Notes: a model not told the origin generated them from the sequence alone. A stretch of DNA of 64,000 bases from Bacteroidota bacterium (GCA_018268055.1 JAFDXF010000087.1:62001-126000); one strand, 5' to 3'. Positions 45,860-57,300 are shown, counted from the stretch's first letter. A program made the numbers and translations.

Positions 45860-46564
45860 ATGCAAAACGCTTTGAAAGAAAATATTTTAACCATAGATAA
45901 TAGCTCCCTTGTAGATAAAGTCGAAACGCAACTTGTGGATCTGCTAAAGCAACAAAAACTAAAAGTAGGCGATGCTATTCCAAAAGAAGTTGACCTAGCT
46001 ACTTCATTGGGAGTAAGTAGAACAGTAGTCAGAGAAGCACTTACACGATTAAAAATGATGGGGTTGATAGAGTCAAAGAAGAAAAAAGGTTCTGTGATTA
46101 CAAGTCCTGATATTTTTGGTAACCTCCGCAAAAGTTTTAATCCGCATATCTTGGATGAAGAGACACTGAAAGAAATGTTTGAAATAAGATTAGTGCTCGA
46201 AGTGGGTATGGCCGACTTACTCTATCATCGTATCACTCCGGAAAATATTATTGAATTAAAAAATATTGTTGCTTCCGAACCGCCTATAACACAATATCAC
46301 CTTTTTAATATCGACCACGAAATTGCATTTCATGGTAAACTTTATGAAATAACCGGCAATAATACCATGAAGAAGTTTCAAAAAATGTTGTTACCGGTAT
46401 TTGATTATGTACATCAAAGTGGCCTGTTAAAAATGCAACCTCTTTTAAGAGCATTCGTTTCGCATAAAGAGTTAGTAGATATTCTGGAAAACGGAACTCC
46501 TGAAAAATTTAGAAATGGCATGAGGCAACATTTAGAGAATCATTATGCCCGCATATTTGAGTAG
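45860..46564 (+). CDS. FadR-subfamily GntR transcriptional regulator
   Basis: 234 residues. The winged helix-turn-helix shows LVDLLKQQKLKVGDAIPKE, DLATSLGVSRTVVREALTRL and GLIESKKKKGSVI. The C-terminal FCD domain has MFEIRLVLEVGMADLLYHRI, IDHEIAFHGKLYEITGN and FVSHKELVDILENG, with conserved Asp/His residues that usually bind a metal and the effector. Escherichia coli NanR, which responds to Neu5Ac, is in the same subfamily, so a NanR-like role is a reasonable inference. It is the only plus-strand gene of the locus and is divergent from SusC. A palindrome just before its start suggests autoregulation. Confidence 0.88.
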   Translation: MQNALKENILTIDNSSLVDKVETQLVDLLKQQKLKVGDAIPKEVDLATSLGVSRTVVREALTRLKMMGLIESKKKKGSVITSPDIFGNLRKSFNPHILDEETLKEMFEIRLVLEVGMADLLYHRITPENIIELKNIVASEPPITQYHLFNIDHEIAFHGKLYEITGNNTMKKFQKMLLPVFDYVHQSGLLKMQPLLRAFVSHKELVDILENGTPEKFRNGMRQHLENHYARIFE

Positions 46565-46577
46565 GCAGAATTACATT

Positions 46578-47342
46578 TTACAAGTGAAACTCTTCTTTAA
46601 TTGCATCATTATATGTTCTGCCGGAAGTAATTTGAGTAAGCGTTTTATCATTCATCACAAACAAATACCGACCATTGAAATGTTTGTGCATTTCCTTTAT
46701 AGCATCTTTATTTAGAATATATGATTTTTGTACACGATAGAATTGTTCCGGTAATTTTTCTTCCATAGTAGTAAGTGATTGGTCAGTCAAAAACTTCTGA
46801 CCATCGGTAGTGTGAATGAATACATATTTATCATTTGCTTCCAGGTAGCAAATTGTTTCGAATCGAATTAGATTTATTCTATCGCCCGTTTTAATGGGCA
46901 ATGCCGTTGCTTTTTTTGGCATTTTTAATTGCTGAATAACTTCTTGCAGACCTTTCATATCGATATTGGTATTGCTTTTACCTACTTGTTTCAATCGTTC
47001 TATACTTTGCGCAAGGCGTTCTTCTTTTATCGGTTTCAATAAATAATCTAAAGAAAATATTTCAAATGCTTTGAGTGCATATTGTTCATAGGCTGTAGTG
47101 AATATTACATTCGGTTTCTTTTCTAACTGTTCCAACACTTCAAATCCGGTAAGATCAGGCATTTGTATATCCAAAAAAATAACATCCGGTTGCAACTCCT
47201 CAATTTTCTTTAAAGCTTCTCTCCCACTTCCGGCCTCGTCTATTACCTCAATAGCATCACTATGCTCTGCCAAAAGGCTTTTCATCAGTCTTCGGGCAGC
47301 AGGTTCATCATCAATAATGATTGCTTTAAACAGTCGGCTCAT
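46578..47342 (-). CDS. LytTR-family response regulator
   Basis: 254 residues. A receiver domain (FKAIIIDDEPAARRLMKSLL, VIFLDIQMPDLTGFEVLEQL with the phospho-acceptor Asp, FTTAYEQYALKAFEIFSLDY) is followed by a LytTR DNA-binding domain (about 150-254; INLIRFETICYLEANDKYVF, FYRVQKSYILNKDAI). Such regulators bind paired direct repeats upstream of target genes. It overlaps the 3' end of the kinase gene by 17 bases, so the two are co-translated as one two-component system. Targets are unknown. Codes convergently with the GntR regulator, with 13 bases between. Confidence 0.92.
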   Translation of the reverse strand: MSRLFKAIIIDDEPAARRLMKSLLAEHSDAIEVIDEAGSGREALKKIEELQPDVIFLDIQMPDLTGFEVLEQLEKKPNVIFTTAYEQYALKAFEIFSLDYLLKPIKEERLAQSIERLKQVGKSNTNIDMKGLQEVIQQLKMPKKATALPIKTGDRINLIRFETICYLEANDKYVFIHTTDGQKFLTDQSLTTMEEKLPEQFYRVQKSYILNKDAIKEMHKHFNGRYLFVMNDKTLTQITSGRTYNDAIKEEFHL

Positions 47343-48495
47343 TTTTTATTAGTTTATTTATTTGTATCAACGCTTGCTTCTGTGGTTCATTTAAAAATTT
47401 TACAGAATATGCATTGGGGAAAAGCAAATCCAATTTATCAAATATACTTTTAACACCATAACCCGGATTTATCTCCTCAGGAAAATCAGGTCCATCATCC
47501 GCTACAGATATTACCAAACTTTGATTTTCAAGTTTTGTATGGATTACCAATTCAGTCACTTTCCCTGTTGCTTTCAATCCATGCTTCACCGCATTTTCTA
47601 CCAAAGGTTGCAAAATAAACCTTGGCATTAAATATGCACTTATCTCATCTGTAGAATAGATAGTGTAATTGAGCCTATCTTCAAATCTTATTTTTTCTAT
47701 CTGAAGATATGATTCTGCCATAGCCAATTCATCTTTTACGGTAGAATAATTATGATCGCTGTAATTAATGCTATAACGAAATAAATCGGCCAATGAGATC
47801 GTCATTTTTCGTGCTTTCTTACCATCAGTAACAGATAAGTCTGCAATTGAGTTTAAAGCATTATATAAAAAATGGGGGTTTATTTTTGAATGGAGCGCTT
47901 CCAATTCTGCTTTTGTTTTTAATTCTCTCAGGCGACTCAATTCTAATTCTTTCTCATCAAACTGTTTTTGCTTCTCCAAATCCAAATAACTTAATAAAAC
48001 ATAAATCAACCCAATGATAGCGCCAAAATAAAAACTTGATAGATAAGAGAATTTTATATACTCCTTATTATCATATACCATATATGTGAATGGCATATTA
48101 ATAACCATAATTAAAAATATAACTACTAATACAACTATTATCTTTTGCTTAAAAAATGATAGTTGCTTTATTTTTTCATGTTCACTTATGTAGTGTGTTA
48201 GGTTATATGCAATTAATGTAAATGCAGAAGTAGTCAATAAATGACCAATGAATAATTGAAACCAACCATACTTTGAAATAATATAAAAAAAATTGCCACT
48301 CATTGGCCAGATAGCACCTGAAAAGCAACAGATGATTATCCATACTACTACATTTCGTCGTAGCCAATCATCTTTAATAACTCCCTTAAACAAAGAATTG
48401 AAACGAGCTAAAAAGAAAATTCCAATACTGACCAATAAAATGGCTACTACAATTAAAATTATAAAGAATAGAAAGCTCGGTTGCTGCATAGTCAT
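47326..48495 (-). CDS. LytS/YehU-family sensor histidine kinase
   Basis: About 390 residues. Several hydrophobic helices (SFLFFIILIVVAILLVSIGIF and at least four more up to residue 180) are followed by a coiled segment (LEKQKQFDEKELELSRLRELK) and the His_kinase domain with the phospho-acceptor His in KINPHFLYNALNSIADL. The ATP-binding part contains FILQPLVENAVKHGL (N-box) and a short VADDGPDFP (D/G-box). It pairs with the LytTR regulator downstream. The frame extends to a TTG at 48507; the ATG at 48495 is preferred, and one at 48489 is also possible. Confidence 0.87.
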   Translation of the reverse strand: MTMQQPSFLFFIILIVVAILLVSIGIFFLARFNSLFKGVIKDDWLRRNVVVWIIICCFSGAIWPMSGNFFYIISKYGWFQLFIGHLLTTSAFTLIAYNLTHYISEHEKIKQLSFFKQKIIVVLVVIFLIMVINMPFTYMVYDNKEYIKFSYLSSFYFGAIIGLIYVLLSYLDLEKQKQFDEKELELSRLRELKTKAELEALHSKINPHFLYNALNSIADLSVTDGKKARKMTISLADLFRYSINYSDHNYSTVKDELAMAESYLQIEKIRFEDRLNYTIYSTDEISAYLMPRFILQPLVENAVKHGLKATGKVTELVIHTKLENQSLVISVADDGPDFPEEINPGYGVKSIFDKLDLLFPNAYSVKFLNEPQKQALIQINKLIKNEPTV

Positions 48496-48588
48496 GCAAT
48501 TTATCAATCAGGGAAGTTTTTCACCTCATCATTTCGCAAACTGTTTAATTTAAAGCGTGAACGGAGTATATTGCATAAAAATAATAAA

Positions 48589-49608
48589 ATGCTGATAGAT
48601 TTTAGATCCGATACGGTAACAAAACCAACGCCTGGCATGCTCGATGCTATGATGAAAGCCAAAATAGGTGACGACGTTTTTGGAGAAGACACGGCTATCA
48701 ATGAATTGGAGACAATGACTGCCGATTTATTTGGAATGGAAGCTGCCATGTATTGCCCTTCGGGCACTATGACGAATCAGATTGCTATTAAATGCCATAC
48801 ACAACCGGGAGATGAAGTAATTTGCGATGAAAGCTCACATGTATATCAATACGAAGGTGGTGGCATTGCTTTTAACTCCGGCGCTTCCGTAAAATTATTG
48901 CATGGCGACAGAGGGCGCATTACTGCAGAGCAAATCCTTACTGCTATTCAGCCGGATGATGTACATCGACCACACAGCAGCTTAGTTTCTTTAGAAAATA
49001 CAAGTAATAGAGGCGGCGGTAGTTGTTATGATTTCAATGAACTAAAAAAAATGCGAACACTCTGTACCGAAAAAAATCTTGGTTTCCATTTAGACGGAGC
49101 AAGGTTATGGAACGCATTAATAGCAAAAAATGAAACACCAAAACAGTATGGCGAATTGTTTGACAGTATTTCAGTTTGTCTGAGCAAAAGTCTGGGTTGT
49201 CCTGTCGGGAGTTTATTACTCGGTAAAAAAGAATTGATTAAAAAAGCAAGAAGAGTACGCAAAGTATTTGGAGGTGGCATGCGACAAGCAGGTTTTTTAG
49301 CTGCTGCCGGAATATTCGCATTGCAAAATAATATTGAAAGATTAGCAGAAGATCATGTGCACGCAAAACAAATAGCCGAAGTAATTGCTAAACAAAAATT
49401 TGCCAAAATGCTTTTACCTGTTGAAACAAATATCATCATATTTGAAACCAATGAAGGCACCTCTGCTCCCGATTTGGTAGCACAATTAAAAGAACATCAA
49501 ATATTAGGCTATGCTATTGCACCAAATAGAGTACGTTTAGTATTACATTTAGATATAACAAAAGAAATGGTGGACAAAACAATTGCAACATTACAAAACA
49601 TCAAATAA
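48589..49608 (+). CDS. ltaE: Low-specificity L-threonine aldolase
   Basis: 340 residues from the ATG at 48589, which begins the family N-terminus [17 protein letters not shown]. The frame extends upstream to 48481, but that part overlaps the kinase gene and does not resemble the family. PLP fold-type I motifs: [43 protein letters not shown] and the PLP Lys in [13 protein letters not shown]. It splits L-threonine or L-allo-threonine to glycine and acetaldehyde in the cytoplasm. It is followed directly by pgi, whose start lies about 10 bases beyond the stop. Confidence 0.93.
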   Translation: MLIDFRSDTVTKPTPGMLDAMMKAKIGDDVFGEDTAINELETMTADLFGMEAAMYCPSGTMTNQIAIKCHTQPGDEVICDESSHVYQYEGGGIAFNSGASVKLLHGDRGRITAEQILTAIQPDDVHRPHSSLVSLENTSNRGGGSCYDFNELKKMRTLCTEKNLGFHLDGARLWNALIAKNETPKQYGELFDSISVCLSKSLGCPVGSLLLGKKELIKKARRVRKVFGGGMRQAGFLAAAGIFALQNNIERLAEDHVHAKQIAEVIAKQKFAKMLLPVETNIIIFETNEGTSAPDLVAQLKEHQILGYAIAPNRVRLVLHLDITKEMVDKTIATLQNIK

Positions 49609-49618
49609 ATTCTACATT

Positions 49619-51268
49619 ATGTATCCTCGTATCAATCCTACTGAAACAAAGGCGTGGAAAGCATTACAAGAGCATTTCATAAAAATGAAAGAAATTCATT
49701 TGCGTGAACTATTCGCAAAAGATGCTGAACGCTTTAATAAATATTCGCTCAAATTTGACAATATACTTTTTGATTATTCTAAAAACAGAATCAATACCAC
49801 TACATTAAAATTATTACAAAATCTGGCGAAAGAGTGTGCAGTAAAAAAAGCAATGGAAGCCATGTTTACCGGTGCATTGATCAATGAAACAGAACAACGT
49901 TCTGTATTGCATACTGCATTGAGAAATTTTTCGGGCAAACCTGTTTTCTCCGAAGGTAAAGATGTAATGCCCGAAGTGAAAAAAGTATTGCGTAAAATGA
50001 AAACGTTTAGCGATAATATTCATTCCGGAAAGGCAAGAGGTTATACAGGCAAAAAAATAAAATACATTGTAAACATTGGTATTGGCGGCAGCGATCTTGG
50101 CCCACAAATGGTAACAGAAGCACTTCGCCCTTATTGGGTAAGTGGAATACAAGCGTACTTCGTCTCTAATGTGGATGGCACACATATCGCAGAAACCTTA
50201 AAAAATATTACACCTGAAGAAACTGTTTTCTTAATCGCTTCAAAAACTTTCACCACTTTAGAAACGATGACGAATGCACATACTGCAAGAACCTGGTTTT
50301 TAAAGAAAGCAAAAAATGAAAAACATATTGCCAAGCATTTTGTAGCATTAAGTACCAATGAAACTGAAGTAGTAAAATTTGGTATTGACAAAAATAATAT
50401 GTTTGAGTTTTGGGATTGGGTTGGTGGCCGTTATTCGTTGTGGAGTGCCATCGGATTATCTATTGCATTGACCATTGGTTATAAAAATTTTGAACAATTA
50501 CTGAAGGGTGGGCACAGCACCGATTTGCATTTCAGCAATACACCATTCACTGAAAACATTCCGGTTATCATGGCATTGATTGGACTTTGGTACACCAATT
50601 TTTTTGGCACACAAACAGAAGCCATTTTACCTTATGACCAATACATGCACCGCTTCCCTGCTTATTTTCAACAAGGCAATATGGAAAGCAATGGTAAAAT
50701 GACTGACAGAACCGGAGAACGACTTACCTATTCGAGTGGTCCTGTTATCTGGGGCGAACCGGGCACAAACGGACAACATGCTTTTTATCAACTCATTCAT
50801 CAGGGTACTGTTTTGATACCTTGCGATTTCATTGCTCCTGCACAAACGCATAATCCGCTTGGCAACCATCACAAAATTCTTTTGAGTAATTTCTTTGCAC
50901 AAACAGAAGCATTAATGAACGGAAAAACAGAAGAAGAAGCTGAACAAGAGTTAGAAAAACAAGGGCTCACTCCTGAACATATTGCAAAGCTGCTCCCTTA
51001 CAAAATGTTTGAAGGTAACCGACCAACTAATTCATTTTTGTTGAAAAAAATTACACCATTCACATTAGGACAGCTGATCGCATTGTATGAGCATAAAATA
51101 TTTGTACAAGGTGTTATCTGGAATATTTACAGCTTTGATCAATGGGGCGTAGAATTAGGAAAACAATTAGCCATCAAAATTATTCCTGAATTGAATCACG
51201 CCAAACCGGTAACTACACATGACTCGTCAACGAATGGATTGATAAATGTGTGGAAGAAGATGAAGTAA
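49619..51268 (+). CDS. pgi: Glucose-6-phosphate isomerase
   Basis: 549 residues, standard length for the long-type enzyme (Escherichia coli 549). Motifs: [55 protein letters not shown], the active-site segment [20 protein letters not shown] and the C-terminal [13 protein letters not shown]. It interconverts glucose-6-phosphate and fructose-6-phosphate in glycolysis. The start is placed at 49619 ([13 protein letters not shown]); the extension back to 49583 lies within the ltaE end and looks non-coding. It is a housekeeping gene, convergent with the SpmA/B-like gene. Confidence 0.96.
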   Translation: MYPRINPTETKAWKALQEHFIKMKEIHLRELFAKDAERFNKYSLKFDNILFDYSKNRINTTTLKLLQNLAKECAVKKAMEAMFTGALINETEQRSVLHTALRNFSGKPVFSEGKDVMPEVKKVLRKMKTFSDNIHSGKARGYTGKKIKYIVNIGIGGSDLGPQMVTEALRPYWVSGIQAYFVSNVDGTHIAETLKNITPEETVFLIASKTFTTLETMTNAHTARTWFLKKAKNEKHIAKHFVALSTNETEVVKFGIDKNNMFEFWDWVGGRYSLWSAIGLSIALTIGYKNFEQLLKGGHSTDLHFSNTPFTENIPVIMALIGLWYTNFFGTQTEAILPYDQYMHRFPAYFQQGNMESNGKMTDRTGERLTYSSGPVIWGEPGTNGQHAFYQLIHQGTVLIPCDFIAPAQTHNPLGNHHKILLSNFFAQTEALMNGKTEEEAEQELEKQGLTPEHIAKLLPYKMFEGNRPTNSFLLKKITPFTLGQLIALYEHKIFVQGVIWNIYSFDQWGVELGKQLAIKIIPELNHAKPVTTHDSSTNGLINVWKKMK

Positions 51269-51354
51269 AAGGCTATGTTGAAGGCAGAAACTTTAAACTA
51301 GATTCAACTCTCTTCAACAACTTTCTACAAATCTCAAAAAGCATTATCCTTATG

Positions 51355-52857
51355 CTATCCAAAGAAGGTATATGCCAAGGCAATAGACACTAAAATACCG
51401 ACTAAGTCTGCCAGTAACATTGTGCCAATTACATAGCGTGTATTTTTAACTCCTACCGCACCGAAATAAACAGCTATTACATAAAATGTTGTTTCACTAC
51501 TTCCATTTAAAATGCAGCTCAATCTTCCGGCAAAACTATCAGGGCCATAAGCCTTCATCGTATCCACCATCATGCCTCTTGCGCCGCTACCGGTCATAGG
51601 TTTTACAAACGCTGTGGGTAATCCGTCCACAAATCGGGTATCCGTTCCTAATGCAGTAAATAGATTTTTAATGCCATCAATGATTACATCAAAAGTGCCA
51701 CTGGTGCGTAATAAACTAATGGCTACCAACATACCAACTAAGTATGGAATGATTTTAACGGCAATTTCAAAACCACCCTTCGCCCCTTCTACAAATGCAG
51801 AAAAAATATCAATCTTCTTGTACATTCCACCCAATACAATAATTAAAAAGACAAATAGAATCAATCCTGTGCTCAATTGCTCTGAAAAAAGATTAACACC
51901 AATTGTATCTAAAGAAACAATAAATGTAACTAATCCGGCGATGATAGCTGAAATACCCAGTAACCAAGCCATAATAATCGGTTGAAAAAGTTTGATTCTC
52001 TGTTTTAATGAAACGATAATCATGGCAGCAACTGTAGCTGTAAATGTTGCAATTAAACTTGGGAGAAAAATATCTGTTGGATTTGCTGCACGCAATACTT
52101 GTCCACCAATCGTGGCAGTAGTACTAGCACGAATTGCAATAATACTGGTTGGAATCAGTGCTAATCCGGCAGCATGCAAACTCAAAAACATAATTTGTGC
52201 ATTACTCGCTTTTGTTTTATCGGGATTTAATTCTTGCAAACTTTCCATTGCTTTTAATCCAAATGGTGTAGCCGCATTATCCAGCCCGAGCATATTCGCA
52301 CTGAAGTTCATCATCATGTGGCCGTGTGCCGGATGATCTTTAGGCACATCAGGAAATAGTTTTGAGAAAAAAGGTCCTACAATTCTTGATAGAAAGCGAA
52401 TACCACCGGCTTTCTCTGCAATGCCCATAAAACCCATAAACAAAGCCATGATACCAATGAGTCCGATACAGATATCAACAGCAGCTTTACAGGTTGCTAT
52501 TACACCATCAACAGGTTTATGCTTTCTACCCAAGATATAATCAAAACTAACAGCCCTTGCAGAAGTAAAATCATTTTGTAATTTCAAAACAGTATCTGCC
52601 TTTTGATCATCTGCAACAATGTATTTTGTTTCTTTATCAATCTTGTCTTGATGTACATAACCATAATTTTTCATCACCGAATCTAAATATGCTACTTTCC
52701 CAACATCACCAATGGCAACATACTTAAATTCATCCTTCGATGTTCCGGTCACCATTCTTCCGAAAATATCATCCTTCCCTGTACCAAATAAAAACTGTAT
52801 CGCTGCAACTGCAATGGCGATAATGATAAAATACGACCAGATTCTGCTTAATGCCAT
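51355..52857 (-). CDS. SpmA/SpmB-like nucleoside recognition (Gate) domain membrane protein
   Basis: 500 residues with about ten hydrophobic segments. Two Gate (nucleoside recognition) regions are recognisable: DICIGLIGIMALFMGFMGIAEKAG with NMLGLDNAATPFGLKAMESL in the first, as in SpmA, and FSAFVEGAKGGFEIAVKIIP with KPMTGSGARGMMVDTM and GSSETTFYVIAVYFGAVG in the second, as in SpmB. In Bacillus SpmA and SpmB are separate and act in spore dehydration; here they are one chain, which is common in Bacteroidota. Its role in a non-sporulating cell is unknown, presumably transport of a small solute. The N-terminal 100 residues are a periplasmic insert after the first helix. Confidence 0.85.
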   Translation of the reverse strand: MALSRIWSYFIIIAIAVAAIQFLFGTGKDDIFGRMVTGTSKDEFKYVAIGDVGKVAYLDSVMKNYGYVHQDKIDKETKYIVADDQKADTVLKLQNDFTSARAVSFDYILGRKHKPVDGVIATCKAAVDICIGLIGIMALFMGFMGIAEKAGGIRFLSRIVGPFFSKLFPDVPKDHPAHGHMMMNFSANMLGLDNAATPFGLKAMESLQELNPDKTKASNAQIMFLSLHAAGLALIPTSIIAIRASTTATIGGQVLRAANPTDIFLPSLIATFTATVAAMIIVSLKQRIKLFQPIIMAWLLGISAIIAGLVTFIVSLDTIGVNLFSEQLSTGLILFVFLIIVLGGMYKKIDIFSAFVEGAKGGFEIAVKIIPYLVGMLVAISLLRTSGTFDVIIDGIKNLFTALGTDTRFVDGLPTAFVKPMTGSGARGMMVDTMKAYGPDSFAGRLSCILNGSSETTFYVIAVYFGAVGVKNTRYVIGTMLLADLVGILVSIALAYTFFG

Positions 52858-52959
52858 ATTATTTAATGCGTTTTGGTTTACATTCTTTTTAAAGAAACTG
52901 AAAGTTAATATAATCTGATTAATTGGAGGAGCTAAAGGAGTTGAAAGTGGTTAATGGTG

Positions 52960-53045
52960 GTTTAGGAGTTTAGACGTTTAGGAGTTTAGACGTTTAGGAG
53001 TTTAGACGTTTAGGAGTTTAGACGTTTAGGAGTTTAGACGTTTAG
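52960..53045. repeat. Tandem 16-bp repeat, five full units
   Basis: Unit GTTTAGGAGTTTAGAC begins at 52960, 52976, 52992, 53008 and 53024, all identical, followed by a partial unit ending near 53045. Perfect identity suggests recent expansion. There are no spacers, so it is not a CRISPR array. Confidence 0.95.
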
Positions 53046-53070
53046 ATAATAAGTTGAACATTGTTGAAAG

Positions 53071-53100
53071 TAGTTTAAGGTAGTTTAAGGTAGTTTAAGG
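53071..53100. repeat. Tandem 10-bp repeat, three units
   Basis: TAGTTTAAGG is repeated exactly three times, followed by TAG. It lies 25 bases after the 16-bp array and shares the TTTA core with it. Confidence 0.9.
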
Positions 53101-53183
53101 TAGTAGAAAAGGGCCTAAAGATTAACTATTCACAATTACAATTACTCATACTTATTCATCTATCATTAAGAACGCATAATCCT

Positions 53184-53191
53184 TATCTTTG
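53184..53191 (+). promoter_or_regulatory. ychF: Candidate -7 box (TATCTTTG) for ychF
   Basis: TATCTTTG, followed by CGCC, is a full match to the Bacteroidota TAnnTTTG element. It lies 75 bases before the ychF ATG. The -33 element is weak. Confidence 0.6.
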
Positions 53192-53266
53192 CGCCTCAAA
53201 AAATAATAGGATTTACTACAAAAATTATTGCGTAGAATCTTTTCATTTTAAAATTTTATATCAGAC

Positions 53267-54364
53267 ATGGCATTACAGGCAGGTATCGTGGGGCTTCCTA
53301 ATGTGGGCAAATCAACTTTATTCAATGCAGTAAGCAATAGTGCAAAAGCACAAGCAAGTAATTATCGCTTCTGTACCATAGATCCAAATGTGGGATTGGT
53401 GGATGTTCCTGATCCAAGGTTAAATAAATTGGCGGAATTTGTTCATCCGGATAGAATTGTGCCTACACAAATAGAAATCGTAGATATTGCAGGGTTGGTA
53501 CGTGGTGCCAGCAAAGGCGAAGGGTTAGGCAATAAATTTTTAGCAAACATTCGTGAAGTAGATGCCATCATTCAAGTAATCAGATGTTTTGAAGATGAAA
53601 ACATTTTAAGAGATGAAGGCCCAATCAATCCGATAGGTGATAAAGGGATTATCGATACTGAATTGCAATTAAAAGATTTAGAAAGTGTAGAAAAGAAAAT
53701 TCAACGTACAGAAAAATTAGCTAAGACAGATGCAAAGCTAAAAAGTGAATTGGATGTATTGATCCGTTGTAAAGATTGTTTGGAGCAAGGAAAAAATATT
53801 CGTGAGCTAAGTCTTGCAAAAGAAGATTTACCTGCTATTGCAGATTTATTTCTTCTAACTATAAAACCGGTTTTATATGTTGCGAATGTCGATGAGGCAT
53901 CTATGCATACCGGAAATTCATTTTCTAACGCATTGAAAGAAGCTGTAAAAAGTGAAGATGCTGAAGTAATCATCATGAATAATTCTATTGAAGCACAAAT
54001 AGCTGAAATGGATAATGCAGACGACAAGCAGCTCTTCATGGAAGAATATAAAATGACAGAGCCTGCATTAGACCGATTGATTCATGCAGCCTATAAATTA
54101 TTAAAACTCTATACGTACTTCACTGCCGGAGTGCAGGAAGTAAGAGCTTGGACAATACATGAAGGATGGAAAGCACCACAAGCAGCAGGTGTCATTCATA
54201 CTGATTTTGAAAAAGGATTTATCAAAGCTGAAGTAATTAGTTACAGCGATTTTGTTCAATACGGCTCCGAAGCTGCTTGCCGCGATGCAGGTAAGTTAAG
54301 AATTGAAGGGAAAGAATATGTGGTGAAAGATGGCGATGTGATGCACTTTAGATTTAATGTGTAA
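53267..54364 (+). CDS. ychF: Redox-regulated ATPase YchF (Obg family)
   Basis: 365 residues. The G1 motif GLPNVGKST is at residues 8-16, followed by [20 protein letters not shown], the G3 region [21 protein letters not shown], and a coiled insertion ([20 protein letters not shown]). The G4 position reads NVDE instead of the GTPase NKxD, which is the reason YchF prefers ATP. The C-terminal TGS domain covers about 280-365 ([32 protein letters not shown]). It binds the ribosome and acts in stress responses. Convergent with the large outer-membrane protein gene with 6 bases between. Confidence 0.96.
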   Translation: MALQAGIVGLPNVGKSTLFNAVSNSAKAQASNYRFCTIDPNVGLVDVPDPRLNKLAEFVHPDRIVPTQIEIVDIAGLVRGASKGEGLGNKFLANIREVDAIIQVIRCFEDENILRDEGPINPIGDKGIIDTELQLKDLESVEKKIQRTEKLAKTDAKLKSELDVLIRCKDCLEQGKNIRELSLAKEDLPAIADLFLLTIKPVLYVANVDEASMHTGNSFSNALKEAVKSEDAEVIIMNNSIEAQIAEMDNADDKQLFMEEYKMTEPALDRLIHAAYKLLKLYTYFTAGVQEVRAWTIHEGWKAPQAAGVIHTDFEKGFIKAEVISYSDFVQYGSEAACRDAGKLRIEGKEYVVKDGDVMHFRFNV

Positions 54365-54370
54365 TAATAA

Positions 54371-57300
54371 TTAGAATAGTACATTCGCACCTACTGTTCC
54401 AAGATGCACTGGGCCTGATTTTCCGGATTTACGTCCATTGTATTGAATCGTTAAATCAAGATTGTTCATCAATCTTTTTCTCAATTCCAACGACCATAAA
54501 TAATTGGTTCCGGGCATTAACCCATCTAGCATGATATAAGAAACGGTAGTATTTGCTGCATTAACAGGCATTGCAGTCGGATCAGTATATTTAATTCCAT
54601 TCACGGTAAATTTTCCTCTCAATGAATATCGCTGCAATGTGGAATACGCCGATTCTATACTGAATGAATTTGATACAGATTTTTGCCCGCCATAAATTGG
54701 AGCATTTGTTTTATCATCATATTTATAAGTGGCTGTAATACCAAACTTAGTCAAACGTGTAAAAATGAATGCTGGTTCAATCGTATAAATATCTAAGTGA
54801 TAATTCCTATTGTCAAATTGCGGCGTAAGTAACGCAGACAAACCTTTTCTTGCATTCAACGATAAAGAAACAGTTCTGCCAATGTTCATGCGCCATTTCA
54901 AAAGCCAGTCATTTAACTGTGTACTCTCATAACCATAAGTAAGTAATGTTTTTCCGTTGCGCCGATGATTACTGAAATCTACAAACCATTTACTACTTCC
55001 TTTGTTAAAAGAAAAATTATTGAATAAATCGGTAAATGCAGTTATTAATGAAGTGCTGTTAAGTCCATACTTAAATGGATTAAATTCAAAACTTCCTGAA
55101 GCCAAAGATTTCTTATTTGTCTGTAAAGAAGTAGTTAAGCCTGTCTTAGAAATAAATTTTTTAACCCCTTTTATTTTTTGATTTCTGAAAGCTACTCTTG
55201 GGTTTAAATCAAACCGATAAGTAAATGTGATATAATTAGCTTTAATAAATTGATTGGTGGGTGTAAATATCCGAATGAACTTCGCTTGATCTCTAAAAGC
55301 CGCTAATTCAAATTCATTCAATTGTTGTAGACCATCATTGTTGTAGTCAATCCATGCATACATACCTGTACCCGCCGGAACTTCTAAATAAGCAAAGTCT
55401 CGCTTCTGTTCCTGCCCTGCTCCGGTTTCATATAATAAATTTCCGGTGAGCAAACCTTTCCATTCATTCATATTATATTCAGCTCGTCCCAAAATGGTTT
55501 CATCTCCTTTCTGTGTTGTAACTGTACTGTCAAACAATTTTAACTTTCTGAATGTAGCGTTCAAATACAATTGTCTTTTAGGATTTGCCAATAACTCTGT
55601 TTGCAAATTCAAATTCAAACTTCTGTCGCCTTTGACAAACTGTTTAGCCACCGGATATTTATCTGTTCGGGTAAAGAATGTAACGCCATATTTGTTTTGT
55701 TTCACTTCATCTGATTTTAAATAAACAGCATAACTGTCATAATGAAAAGAAAGTGGCGTAAGCGTATCGGTTACCTTATTTCTGGATGCATTATTTTCCT
55801 GCATGTAGCGGAAACCAAGACTCCAGCCATTAAGTTGCTTCAATTTCTTTTGTAAATCAAGAATTGGTTTTAGATAAACCCCTTTATCAGTATTGTTATC
55901 AAAATGAGTAATGACTAACTGATTGTTCAACTGCCATCCTTTTAAATCAGTCTTTTGAGTTAAAGTGTTTTGGAATCCATTATACCCGTCGCTGCGATTA
56001 TAATTTATAAATTGGTAGCTTAGATTATTCCCTTTCAAACTTTTTAAGACTGTATTGGCTTTTAAAATATGCTCATCTGCAGGCAATAATATAAGCGGTA
56101 ATCCCCACTCTCTTGAAAATTCTACTGAGCGTAAGCGCTCCAATGGCTTAAATTTCATTTGTGTAAACTCATAATCAAGAATACTACTCAACTGTAATCT
56201 TGTATTATTTTTTAGCAGATTAGTATTGGCGTATTGAAATTTGCCGGCCCATCCTCTATCATCCCCATTATCTTTTGAAGAAAAAGTATTTACATCATAA
56301 TTACTGGTTGCTATTTCTGCTTTTAGCGTTGCATTTTTAGCAAGTTGATACGTTGCCCCTAAATTTAAAATTTGTTGCTTCTTGGGTGTTACTAAAAGCA
56401 TTGCAGGTTCATAGCTTCCCTGTCGCACATTTCCTACCGGAGGAACATATTTATAAACCTTTCCATTTGCACCATTAAAATCAGGAATATAATTACCCTT
56501 GCCCTGACCGACTGATATGAAAGACAAATTATATTTTGCCAAAGCAGGGTTCGTAGAATATTGATAAAAAGAATCTACTCCGGGCGAAATAATAATTTTT
56601 TCATACAATATTTTTCCAGCTGCAAAAGTATCCAGCACAGCAGAAGGATACAAAGCCAGCTGAATGCTGTCACCGATGTTGGAAAGGAATTGTTTTTGCC
56701 TATCATCCAAGTTTTGTTGTATCGGGGAATTTTTTGCATCCGAATTATTAAATATACTTGCTCTAATCGTTAACTTTTTATTGATTTCAAATTGCTGTGC
56801 TACATAAATATTGGAGTTTAAAAAATTGCGATCAGCATATTCAAATTCTACCTGAATACGGCTATCCTTTGTTATCATTCGTTTTGGGGTGAATGTAATT
56901 TCCGCAGTATTGTAATTAATTACATAATCACGGTCTTCACCTCTTTGCAATAATTGACCATCAATAAAAACACGTTCTGTATTTGCCAATACAATAAAAA
57001 AGAATTCACTGTTAGCACCCGTCAAGCGATAAGGCCCTTGATTGCCTTCACTACCTTGAAATACATTTCGGGTAAATTTCCCTTTTGCAATCGCACCGCT
57101 TACTAAAGTAGATGCTTTTACATTTTTAGAAACCTGATTCGTTGTTTGAAATGAAATGCCTTGCAGCCGTTTGTAAAAATTCAGAAAATAGTCTTTGTTT
57201 TCTCTTATATCAATATCGCCCAAATTCAACTGCCAATTTTTCTTTTTAAACTGCAACATCACTTGGTCAAATTCATTCAATTGCTGTGTGGTACCATCCG

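Larger units (their letters stand above)
52858..53266. other. 409-base intergenic region with two tandem repeat arrays
   Basis: The region separates the divergent SpmA/B-like gene and ychF. It contains five 16-bp direct repeats (52960-53039, plus a partial sixth), three 10-bp repeats (53071-53100) and a good -7 box for ychF at 53184-53191. A weak box (TAACTTTC on the minus strand, 52900-52907) may serve the membrane protein gene. No gene or RNA is visible. Confidence 0.8.

Noticed and set aside
48481..48588. N-terminal extension of threonine aldolase
   Set aside because: The 36 extra residues overlap the divergent kinase gene and do not resemble the family, which starts at LIDFRSDT.
52960..53045. 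CRISPR array or attachment site
   Set aside because: The 16-bp units are contiguous with no spacers, and no integrase or phage gene is near.
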